NCBI RefSeq assembly: GCF_000368585.1
Contig: NZ_KB849558.1
Coordinates: 473,699-537,698, forward strand
DNA from: Acinetobacter venetianus RAG-1 = CIP 110063
GTDB lineage: Bacteria; Pseudomonadota; Gammaproteobacteria; Pseudomonadales; Moraxellaceae
Reading direction: 5' to 3'
Length of the DNA: 64,000 bases
Shown here: in pieces, positions 28,753 to 35,952 of the stretch
Position numbering within the stretch: the stretch's first letter is position 1
Layout of the letters: every line of letters starts with the position of its first letter
Notes under the pieces: model-generated
Told to the model about the DNA's origin: nothing
The model's database searches: none
The model's input: the letters and a program-made list of their open reading frames with translations, nothing else
Made by a program: the position numbers and the translations under genes

Positions 28753-28845
28753 ATGAAAATGGCAGAGCGAGTAAGTAGCGGTGTCGGGGTCGCAACTGTA
28801 ATTCAAGTTTATGGTATGTGGTTCTTGATAGCTATAGTAGTTTAA
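28753..28845 (+). pseudogene. Truncated holin-like gene
   Basis: A 30-codon frame (MKMAERVSSGVGVATVIQVY then GMWFLIAIVV) preceded by AGAG. The start resembles small phage holins that begin with a short soluble stretch and a Trp-containing first helix, but it stops after that helix. The leader layout (hairpin, ribosome site, ATG-AAA-ATG) is the same as at the holin-like gene at 30327. Confidence 0.45.
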
Positions 28846-28867
28846 ACGTTTTATCGAGAGGCTAAGG

Positions 28868-28901
28868 TTGACATTAATTAGTTTAGCATATACATTGTAT
28901 A
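28868..28901 (+). promoter_or_regulatory. Promoter and palindromic operator of the RHH gene
   Basis: TTGACA (28868-28873), 17 bases, TACATT (28891-28896). A perfect 13-base palindrome TATACATTGTATA (28889-28901) covers the -10 element, and the half ATATACATT repeats once more just after it. This fits autorepression by the ribbon-helix-helix protein encoded from 28925. Confidence 0.6.
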
Positions 28902-28924
28902 TACATTTTGGGAATTAAAACGAT

Positions 28925-29119
28925 ATGGCTGAGTTACCCAAAAAAACTAAGGTGAATAAAAAAGATGGCCAACTCTTAATTCGTATTAATACGGCTGAGC
29001 GTGACGAGTTTATTCACCTATGTGATAGCTTAGACACAAGTGCAGCTAGAGAATTAAGAAAATACATCCGTAGTTTTATAAAAAAACATCAGTCAACGGA
29101 TAAACTAACCAAGGAGTAA
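28925..29119 (+). CDS. Small ribbon-helix-helix DNA-binding protein
   Basis: 64 aa. A beta-strand (GQLLIRINTAERDEF) is followed by two helices, the arrangement of Arc/CopG-type repressors. It is the first gene of a two-gene unit with a clear promoter, a palindromic operator and a terminator. The next gene, 4 bp later, encodes a 37-aa lysine-rich peptide with a very strong ribosome site. It may be a small autoregulated unit of unknown purpose. Confidence 0.65.
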   Translation: MAELPKKTKVNKKDGQLLIRINTAERDEFIHLCDSLDTSAARELRKYIRSFIKKHQSTDKLTKE

Positions 29120-29123
29120 CATC

Positions 29124-29237
29124 GTGGCTAAACAAGTTAAATCCCTTAAAAAACAAATTAAAGCGCGCCTAAAGAAAATAGCTAAACATGAAGGCAAATT
29201 AGCTAAATTGAAAAAGAAACTTAAAAATAAAAAGTAA
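29124..29237 (+). CDS. Lysine-rich 37-aa protein
   Basis: GTG start with AAGGAG 7 bases upstream (29111-29116). The 37 residues contain about 17 lysines plus leucines at regular spacing (VKSLKKQIKARLKKIAKHEG and on), predicting one amphipathic, strongly basic helix or coiled coil. It probably binds nucleic acid or membranes. It is cotranscribed with the RHH gene and followed by a terminator. No family recognised. Confidence 0.6.
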   Translation: MAKQVKSLKKQIKARLKKIAKHEGKLAKLKKKLKNKK

Positions 29238-29264
29238 TCATTTTGATTAAACTCTGATTATAAG

Positions 29265-29297
29265 AAAACCCCTCAAGTTAATTTTTGAGGGGTTTTT
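29265..29297 (+). terminator. Rho-independent terminator
   Basis: AAAACCCCTCAA / TTGAGGGGTTTTT stem-loop ending the RHH and lysine-rich gene unit. Confidence 0.92.
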
Positions 29298-29438
29298 AGT
29301 TTTTACAATAAGCGGTGAATATTTAAAAAATTGATTTATTTTCGTACTACTGAAAGCGTATTTCCATTCATCTTAATTTTTTTACAACTGTACTACTTTT
29401 AGTATACTGACCTTTCTATTACAACAAAGAGTATAAAA

Positions 29439-30252
29439 GTGAAAAAATTAGTTCTAGGATCTTTGATAACAATTGCTGCTACAAGTAATGTATTTGCTGA
29501 GTGCAGCTATATTTTAGATGCATCTAACAACCAAATTGAGCAAATGCAACCAAATATTTCTCAAAAATTCTTGGAAGTAAATACTCTTAGCCAACAGGTT
29601 AACCAACCAATTGGGGTTTTTTGGGAATAAATATATTTTTCTTGCAGGCTCTTCACTAGGAACACAAAATTTACTTAATTTTACTCAAAACCCCCAGACA
29701 ACAGCTTTTGGCGATGTTGCTGTACAACAAAATGGTATTTCAGTTTTTGAATATAAATTTAATAATTATCCTGCTCAACTAACAGGAGTTAATAGGCAAG
29801 TAATTAAGAGTGGTCTTATTATTTATGCTGGTACACAAGATACTGATATTCAAAATATAGTTGTTAATGCCACCTTAGATAATGTAAATGAACCTTCTTA
29901 TTTGCAAAGCACAAATCTTAATGTGAGTTTCTATAATTTTAAAACAAATCAAAATGCTAATTATACTTACCCTATATCAATACCATTGCAGAGTAATTTT
30001 AAGCTTGGCTTTTATATAAACCAAGAATCCAAACAGATTGGATTAAATGTGAATGGTGTAAACAAAGGCTATATATTTGGATTGGAAAAGAAGATTGGTA
30101 AAATTTCATTTTTCCCAAGAGCAGATATAGAGGTTCCTCAAAATTCATCAATTATAGGGCAAAATTTAAAAGGAACATTGCTAACAAACAGTGCGGATAT
30201 TTCTCTGTCGTATCCAGTTGGGGCGACAGATATCTGTGGAAATGTAATCTAA
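29439..30252 (+). pseudogene. Secreted paralogue A, frameshifted
   Basis: The GTG start and signal peptide (MKKLVLGSLITIAATSNVFA) are intact, followed by ECSYILDASNNQIEQMQPN. The frame ends at 29630; the homologous continuation is in the next frame from about 29611 (IFLAGSSLGTQNLLNF) to the stop at 30250-30252. The shift falls in the run GGGGTTTTTTGGG. The rest aligns with the intact copy at 31788, including SKQIGLNVNGVNKGYI and the final DICG. It may be a dead gene or, less likely, switched by slippage in the T-run. Confidence 0.85.
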
Positions 30253-30290
30253 ATAAGATTTCCCTCTGGAAGTTCTTATATAACGAATTG

Positions 30291-30313
30291 ACCGCCTTTA
30301 CAGGCGGTTTTTT
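30291..30313 (+). terminator. Rho-independent terminator after secreted paralogue A
   Basis: ACCGCCT / AGGCGGT stem with a short loop and a six-T tail. Confidence 0.88.
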
Positions 30314-30326
30314 ATTATCTGGAGAA

Positions 30327-30719
30327 ATGAAAATGCATGAGCATTTATCGATCAAAGCACTACCGTGAGTTTTAAAAATCTTTGCTGCAATTGTAGGCGC
30401 GATTTTCGCACTTATTTTAAGTGGAGATATTGATAAGGAAGGGCGGATCAAGATCAATATTGGTGTTGTGATGAAGTTTGTTTTCAGTGTGGCTATTAGC
30501 TTATTTGGAGGGGCTGCATTCATTGAGTATTTTAACTTAGGTCATTATTCACACATGGCTCAAGGCTTTGTGATGCTTATGTTTGCTGTGTTTGGGATGT
30601 TGTGCATTGGTATCTTGTGCATTGGTATCTTGTACCAAGCCGTACAATTAATGAAAGGCAAGTCACTTGCAGAAATTATTGTCGAAGTGAAAGAAACGTT
30701 TAGCTCAATTTTTAAATAA
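30327..30719 (+). pseudogene. Holin-like membrane protein with early nonsense codon
   Basis: ATG at 30327 with GGAG 6-9 bases before it; the frame reads MKMHEHLSIKALP, then TGA (30366-30368), then continues open as VLKIFAAIVGAIFALILSGD through two or three membrane helices to base 30719. A 15-bp tandem duplication at 30601-30630 doubles Leu-Cys-Ile-Gly-Ile in the last helix. The most likely reading is a phage holin or related lysis protein inactivated by one substitution. A shorter product from the ATG at 30468 is possible but lacks the first helix. Confidence 0.65.
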
Positions 30720-30830
30720 ATCAAAGCTAAGGCGATGTATCATTTCAGAGTATTTTCCTTTTATCCAAATTTTTAAATTACCGTACCGATTTAAGTATAC
30801 TGGGTGTTCTATTATAAAAAGGACATATTT

Positions 30831-31664
30831 GTGAAAGAGATTCTTCTAGGAACGATGATTAGTCTGGTAACTATGGGAAGTTCGTATGCAGCTTGTACTT
30901 ATAATTTAAATGCAACGCAGGCCCAAGTTGATGCTGCGAATGCTTTAGGAGGTCGTCAGGCTTCTTTAATGCCAACAATTAATGTTACAGAACAAAAAGG
31001 TACAGCAGTAATTGGTCACTCTGGTAATTCAGTTGATTAAATAGCGACATCTAGTAATTTTATAAGTAATGGTTCGATTAGTTCAACATTAACGGATAAA
31101 GCTGTTTTAGGCTCAAATATTGTTGCAACGGAGTTTGTTTTTGATATTTCTAATATCAAAGATATACCTCTAGGGACAAGTCATGAAATTCAACAACTAG
31201 CTGTACAGATATTAGGGGCTTCCAACTCAAAAAATGAGTTAAGTTTGGATCTGGCTTATAGCGTGGTAAACAATGATCCAAACTATACAAATGGAGGTTA
31301 TGTCACTTTAACAGGCGTAACTACCAAATTAGACTCCACTGGACAGCTAGAAGCTAAAGATTTTGATCGTAAATTAATATCTGTGGCAACACCTAGTGAT
31401 GGTAAGGTTCGAATAGGTATTTATTTTAACCAAGTGGCGAAGCAATTAGGCTACATCATTAATGGTACTAATTATGGATATCTGAACATCAATGCTGAAA
31501 ATGCTTTGAGCAATATCGGTTTCCAAGCAGTTTCTCAGCCATCTCCAAACACAGCTTCTAAGTTTCTCGGTAAACAGGTTTCAATCCAGATGATCACAGA
31601 TGCACCAAACATCCAATTTACCTATCCAACTGGATCAAGTGATATTTGTGGAGTTGGTCTTTAA
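30831..31664 (+). pseudogene. Secreted paralogue B, interrupted by an in-frame stop
   Basis: GTG start with AAAGGA upstream and a signal peptide (KEILLGTMISLVTMGSSYA) followed by ACTYNLNATQAQ. An ochre codon at 31038-31040 interrupts a frame that otherwise continues unbroken to 31664. The end shows KQLGYIINGTNYGYLNI and SSDICGVGL. The conserved N-terminal and C-terminal cysteines of the paralogues are present. A single base change would restore it. Confidence 0.85.
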
Positions 31665-31685
31665 TCATCAAAGAAGTTTTAAAAA

Positions 31686-31709
31686 AAATACCGCCGAAAG
31701 GCGGTATTT
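31686..31709 (+). terminator. Rho-independent terminator after secreted paralogue B
   Basis: AAATACCGCC-GAAA-GGCGGTATTT, a GNRA-type loop with a stable stem. Confidence 0.85.
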
Positions 31710-31787
31710 ATCTCCATCTATTTGATATTATAAATATTTTTATAATTTATTTATAGTAAACGTTGAATTATAAGAAAGGATTTAACT

Positions 31788-32579
31788 GTGAAAAATATAA
31801 TCTTGGGTACAATTATTATCGCATCAACAATAGGAAATAGCTTTGCAGCATGTACTTATAATTTGGATGCTAGTACTGCGGAAATTGAGGCATTACCTAG
31901 CAACATTCCAACTACAAAGTTTCCAACTATTACAAATCAGAAAAGCTCATTTCTGATACCTAGTTTCCCATCCAACTCAAACACATTTCAAATGTATATG
32001 GGCACGAGTTCAGATATAGCACAAAAAATTTTGATCAATAGTGAAAATATTATTGCTGATAAAGGTATTGGTACCACGGGTGAGTATGCTGTTGAATTTT
32101 TAATTGATAACTTTATTAAAACTCCTATTACAAACGGTAGTTATATTTCAATGGGGTATAGTTTTTTACTTTCAAATACAGATAAAAGTATAAAAGTGGG
32201 TACTATAAGTCTGGTCAATGAGCAGGCAAATGGTATTAATTTAAACGTTTCGCTATCTAAAGAAGATGGAAGTGGTGAAAATTCCTATACATACCCAATT
32301 TCTTCAATACCAGCTGCGGGATTAAGGATAGGGCTTTTTATCAATCAAAATTCTAAACAGATCGGTCTAAATATCAATGGTGTCAATAAAGGCTATATTG
32401 ACTCTTTTACTACTACGCCAACTAAGATAGGTTTTATTGAGTATGGTGTTGCATGGGGCTTTACTGCAGGAGACCCGAATATTGGTAAAACCATTTCAGG
32501 TGAACTCATTACAGATAAAAGTAAAATTACTCTAAATTATGCAGCCAGTACCAAAGATATTTGTGAAATACCTTTGTAA
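31788..32579 (+). CDS. Secreted paralogue C, intact, unknown function
   Basis: 263 aa, GTG start with AAAGGA upstream. A signal peptide (KNIILGTIIIASTIGNSFA) is cleaved before Ala-Cys-Thr-Tyr-Asn-Leu-Asp-Ala. The mature protein is rich in Ile, Asn, Ser and Thr and looks like a beta-sandwich. Its only cysteines are near the start (ACTYN) and near the end (DICEIPL), so one disulfide may tie the termini together. It is the only intact member of three tandem paralogues; the motif SKQIGLNINGVNKGYI is the best conserved. It lies just upstream of the lysis genes, a common site of lysogenic-conversion genes. Role unknown. Confidence 0.7.
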   Translation: MKNIILGTIIIASTIGNSFAACTYNLDASTAEIEALPSNIPTTKFPTITNQKSSFLIPSFPSNSNTFQMYMGTSSDIAQKILINSENIIADKGIGTTGEYAVEFLIDNFIKTPITNGSYISMGYSFLLSNTDKSIKVGTISLVNEQANGINLNVSLSKEDGSGENSYTYPISSIPAAGLRIGLFINQNSKQIGLNINGVNKGYIDSFTTTPTKIGFIEYGVAWGFTAGDPNIGKTISGELITDKSKITLNYAASTKDICEIPL

Positions 32580-32621
32580 TTTCGATTAAATTTAAAACAA
32601 AACTCTATTTAACAATGATCG

Positions 32622-32646
32622 ACCCACTCTTTTGAGTGGGTTTTTT
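32622..32646 (+). terminator. Rho-independent terminator after secreted paralogue C
   Basis: CCCACTC / GAGTGGG stem followed by six T. Confidence 0.88.
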
Positions 32647-32665
32647 ATTACCTGGAGAAAAGTGA

Positions 32666-32956
32666 ATACAAGATTATTTTAAATATGCAATTGATTGGTT
32701 AGATGCGCATAACCTTACAGTGGTCGCTGTAATTCTGTCAGTGATTGTCGCGATCTTAAGATCACTCAAGAAACGTGGAAAGATCGACTGGTTAGAAGCT
32801 GTGTTGTGCGGATGTCTAACGTTAACGATTGTGAGTGCATTAGAGTATTTAGCGTTACCTATGCAGCTTTCAATCTTTGTGGGTGGTATTGTGGGCTTCA
32901 AAGGCACACTTTGGGTAGATCGAATGATTAGCAAAAAAGTAGGTGAGGAATCATGA
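32666..32956 (+). CDS. Phage holin-like protein with a damaged (ATA) start
   Basis: The frame is open from 32666 and reads, after the first codon, QDYFKYAIDWLDAHNLTVVA, then two or three membrane helices (VILSVIVAILRSL; WLEAVLCGCLTLTIVSALEY; IFVGGIVGFKGTLWV). A perfect ribosome site (GGAG at 32654-32657) stands 8 bases before the codon ATA, so an original ATG seems to have mutated. The first proper start is GTG at 32720 (78 aa) without a ribosome site. The stop overlaps the endolysin start (ATGA). Either weak ATA initiation or loss of function follows. Confidence 0.75.
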   Translation: MQDYFKYAIDWLDAHNLTVVAVILSVIVAILRSLKKRGKIDWLEAVLCGCLTLTIVSALEYLALPMQLSIFVGGIVGFKGTLWVDRMISKKVGEES

Positions 32957-33537
32957 AAGCGATCATCGAATATTTACGTAAAATCAGTGGTGGAAAGCTG
33001 ACTCAAAAACAAGTTGATGCCACTGATAAATTAATCAATGTAGCTACAGCCTATGATGTTGCCGATATGCTTGGAATCGCGATTGATTCTGAAATGACCA
33101 TAAGTTCTGAAGGGATCCAACTCATCACCAGTTTTGAAGATTTAAGATTGAAAGCTTATGACGATAGTGTAGGAGTCTGGACCATCGGTTACGGGACAAC
33201 GATTTATCCAAATGGTGTTGCTGTAAAGAAAGGGGATAGTTGTACCTTAGAACAAGCAAAGTCTTTTTTTCAACATGATTTGAGGCGCTTTCAAACTGCT
33301 GTAAATGATTCTGTGAGTGTTCCACTATCACAAAATCAATTCGATGCATTGGTTTCTTTGGCTTATAACATCGGTACGAATGCTTTTAAAACGTCGACCT
33401 TAGTGAAGTATCTGAATGCTTTAGATTATAAAGCTGCAGCAGATGAGTTTCCAAAGTGGAATAGAGGCGGCAGTAAAGTGTTAAAGGGCTTGGTTCGCCG
33501 CCGTGAAGCAGAGAGGGCATTATTTTTAAAGAAATAA
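32953..33537 (+). CDS. Phage endolysin, glycoside hydrolase family 24 (lambdoid lysozyme)
   Basis: 194 aa. After an N-terminal extension of about 55 residues comes the lysozyme domain with catalytic triad spacing E-x8-D-x5-T in SFEDLRLKAYDDSVGVWT, then IGYGTT. The later part has FDALVSLAYNIGTNAFKTST and FPKWNRGGSKVLKGLVRRRE. It cleaves peptidoglycan at lysis. No signal-anchor helix is seen, so it needs a holin, but the upstream holin genes are damaged. Translationally coupled to the holin-like frame by an ATGA overlap. Confidence 0.92.
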   Translation: MKAIIEYLRKISGGKLTQKQVDATDKLINVATAYDVADMLGIAIDSEMTISSEGIQLITSFEDLRLKAYDDSVGVWTIGYGTTIYPNGVAVKKGDSCTLEQAKSFFQHDLRRFQTAVNDSVSVPLSQNQFDALVSLAYNIGTNAFKTSTLVKYLNALDYKAAADEFPKWNRGGSKVLKGLVRRREAERALFLKK

Positions 33538-33540
33538 AAA

Positions 33541-33560
33541 AAGCCCTTTTTGAAGGGCTT
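33541..33560. terminator. Bidirectional terminator after the endolysin gene
   Basis: AAGCCCTT / AAGGGCTT stem flanked by A and T tracts between convergent genes. Confidence 0.85.
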
Positions 33561-33590
33561 AATTCAACTATGTATAAGTACTACAGTTTC

Positions 33591-33773
33591 TCATCTCAAA
33601 TAAAAGCCAAGCATCACAACAAACATACCAGGAAGCATACATAAAAAGCCCATCGCATGACTTTCTTGGTGGTTTCTGATGTGTTTATGGAATATATATG
33701 GGCCAAAGATTAATCCAGAGAAAGTTAAGATGAATCCCATGATTATGAAAAATGCTGACATATTTTTATCCAT
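33591..33773 (-). CDS. Small two-helix membrane protein
   Basis: 60 aa with two hydrophobic helices (about residues 6-25 and 40-58) separated by a His-rich loop (HKHIRNHQESH). Its start overlaps the stop of the upstream membrane protein gene (TAATG), so the two are coupled. Function unknown; small membrane proteins in this prophage position often take part in superinfection exclusion, but that is only suggestion by place. Confidence 0.5.
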   Translation of the reverse strand: MDKNMSAFFIIMGFILTFSGLIFGPYIFHKHIRNHQESHAMGFLCMLPGMFVVMLGFYLR

Positions 33774-34423
33774 TAAGATGCTTTTTTATCAAAATTAGAA
33801 CTCAAATACACAACATTTTTTGGTTCAACCATAGAGACATTTTTCTTTTCATCAATCACAGCACATAGGGTAGAGCCACATTTTAATAAATATCTAACAG
33901 TTTTATCACTTTGTTCTTCAATCTTAATTTTTGGTAAAACATCTAAATTGTTCATTACTTTTTCAGCAACAATTTTACTTTTTTTCTCTATATATATGAA
34001 CGCCTGAAAAGTTCCCCACAATAAAGCTAATATTAATAATGAGTTTATTACAACTGCTGAATAATTCTTGTCTAACTCATCATATTGTTGCGAGTTATGA
34101 ATTCTCAAAACTTTCTCGGGACTACGTTCATTTTTAGGTATGTAAGTAAGTAACTTTGTATCAAGTTTTTTTGCTAAATCGAAATAAACAAAAATGTATC
34201 TTAAGAAAAACATTATTAAACAAGCCGTACAAAGGTACAGAAGCTGATTAATTCCTTTAAAAAATCCAAGATAAATTTTGTCTTGTACTGAAAAGTTAAG
34301 GGCTATCGGATCTACTAAAAAATAACCTAAATAGCCATTCAAATAAATCTGACCAGAAGTGAAAAGAAAGACTGTAATTAAAGTGAGGGCAATAGCCACA
34401 TCTAGAGAAAAATTAAACTTCAT
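33773..34423 (-). CDS. Hypothetical membrane protein
   Basis: 216 aa with about three membrane helices (about residues 8-30, 55-75 and 125-145) and a soluble C-terminal part (VLPKIKIEEQSDKTVRYLLK and on) containing two cysteines. Coupled to the 60-aa membrane protein downstream. AT-rich; no family recognised. The three leftward genes 33591-34654 form one short operon between the lysis and immunity zones. Confidence 0.55.
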   Translation of the reverse strand: MKFNFSLDVAIALTLITVFLFTSGQIYLNGYLGYFLVDPIALNFSVQDKIYLGFFKGINQLLYLCTACLIMFFLRYIFVYFDLAKKLDTKLLTYIPKNERSPEKVLRIHNSQQYDELDKNYSAVVINSLLILALLWGTFQAFIYIEKKSKIVAEKVMNNLDVLPKIKIEEQSDKTVRYLLKCGSTLCAVIDEKKNVSMVEPKNVVYLSSNFDKKAS

Positions 34424-34432
34424 GTTCTTTCC

Positions 34433-34654
34433 TTATTTTTTCTTCTTCGGGCATTTCTTGCCATTTCCACCCGGCAAGCAATCACATGCTTGACCATCGC
34501 CGTCACGATCTAAGCTTTTCCATCCAGTCTGACCAGATTTCTTTCTTTTCTCGTACCATGATTGAGCTTCTTGTTGGGTACTAAAGTCAGCACATTTCTT
34601 TGCATAGACCTGAATGGTAGTAAACCCCAAAACTAAAATAAGTAAAATTTTCAT
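34433..34654 (-). CDS. Secreted excalibur-domain calcium-binding protein
   Basis: 73 aa. The signal peptide (MKILLILVLGFTTIQVYA) is followed by KKCADFSTQQEAQSWYEKRK and the excalibur motif LDRDGDGQACD, in which the Asp-x-Asp-x-Asp-Gly loop binds calcium and cysteines bracket the fold. The C-terminus is lysine-rich. Similar small modules occur in extracellular nucleases and surface proteins. It heads the short leftward operon. Confidence 0.8.
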   Translation of the reverse strand: MKILLILVLGFTTIQVYAKKCADFSTQQEAQSWYEKRKKSGQTGWKSLDRDGDGQACDCLPGGNGKKCPKKKK

Positions 34655-34867
34655 AAATTATTTTAAAGTCATAATATTAGCTCAAGTCTAGCAATACTTA
34701 AGTATTTTACTCAATGAATCTAGTGAAAAAGTCTTATAAAAACTAGTTTGCTTGACAAATCATGGATTAAGTCATAAAAAGTGATTTGAATCAATATGGT
34801 TAAGCTTTTTTGGATAGTGAAAATTTCATCTCAACTATAAACATATTAGGTAAGAGTTCAAAATAAT

Positions 34868-35938
34868 ATGAAAAGACAAAATAGGAAATTTGAAAAGTTT
34901 GATGCATTTGAACTTTTCTCTGCTTACACAAGTAAATATTCTATTAATATTCAAGATGAATCTTCATTAAATACTTTTTTGAAAGAAATAAGAAAAAGTA
35001 TAGAAGGATCTCAAAAAACACCAATAACAATTCATGGTAAACGCATAGAAATGCTTTTTGCTTACGTTACAGGTGCTCTAGGTTCAGTAAAGCTAGTTAA
35101 GCAAGAAGATGCAGGAAACTTATTTACAGCAAAATCAGATATCGAAATGCCTGATTATCGAGTTATACTTAATGATGATGAGCAAATATTAGTTGAGGTA
35201 AAAAGTTTTAACTCAAAAGATCCGTATAAAAAGTTTGAATTGCAGAAAAAATATTTTAACAAACTAAAAAAATATGCAGATATTATGAATGTAGCACTTT
35301 ATATTTCAGTTTATTTTAGACTTTTCAATCATTGGGTTTTATTACCAATAAAAGCATTTAATGATGAAAATGATAAATATACTATAGATTATATTCAAGC
35401 TATGGCACGATCAGAAATGTCTAAAATTGGAGATTGTATGTTAGCGACAACTCCAGATATAGAAATTAGAATTCTTACTGATGAGGAAAATGCTCATGAA
35501 TTACCAAGAGATAATAGTAATAAGGTTCTATTTTTACCTAAAAAGACAGAAATTTTTTGTAATGGAAATATGCTAAATACTGAACTTGAAAATCAATTAG
35601 CCTTTTATTTTATGCGATATTCCTCTTGGATTGAGAATGTTCATGAATTAATTATTGAAAATAATAAAGTATACGGTGTTCGATTTGTATATTCAGGAGA
35701 AAAAATAGATGGACAACCTTTTGCCCACTTAGGGTGGAGAAGTTCTATGATAGCTGAATTTTTTAAAACATTAACAATTAAAGATGATAAAGTGATTGCA
35801 ACAGAATCATTTTTAAATCCATCGGAGTTTAGCATTCAAATTCCTGATAATTATGCAGAAAATTATAATGACTTACCTTTGTGGATTTTTATTCAAGAAC
35901 CAAATTATGAAAAAATAAAAAGAGTAGGGCCACTTTGA
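34868..35938 (+). CDS. PD-(D/E)XK nuclease-like protein, candidate defence gene
   Basis: 356 aa. A nuclease core is suggested by a helix with Glu (GKRIEMLFAYVTGALG, about residues 57-72), then MPDYRVILNDDEQILVEVKS (about 98-117) with the Asp and the Glu-x-Lys of PD-(D/E)XK enzymes. The C-terminal half is unassigned (AHLGWRSSMIAEFFKTLTI). No methylase or helicase partner lies beside it. Strong AT bias, with a single-gene promoter region (34655-34867). Its place between the lysis and immunity zones of a prophage is one where anti-phage genes often sit. The role is inference from motifs. Confidence 0.5.
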   Translation: MKRQNRKFEKFDAFELFSAYTSKYSINIQDESSLNTFLKEIRKSIEGSQKTPITIHGKRIEMLFAYVTGALGSVKLVKQEDAGNLFTAKSDIEMPDYRVILNDDEQILVEVKSFNSKDPYKKFELQKKYFNKLKKYADIMNVALYISVYFRLFNHWVLLPIKAFNDENDKYTIDYIQAMARSEMSKIGDCMLATTPDIEIRILTDEENAHELPRDNSNKVLFLPKKTEIFCNGNMLNTELENQLAFYFMRYSSWIENVHELIIENNKVYGVRFVYSGEKIDGQPFAHLGWRSSMIAEFFKTLTIKDDKVIATESFLNPSEFSIQIPDNYAENYNDLPLWIFIQEPNYEKIKRVGPL

Positions 35939-35952
35939 GTGTCTAAACTCTT

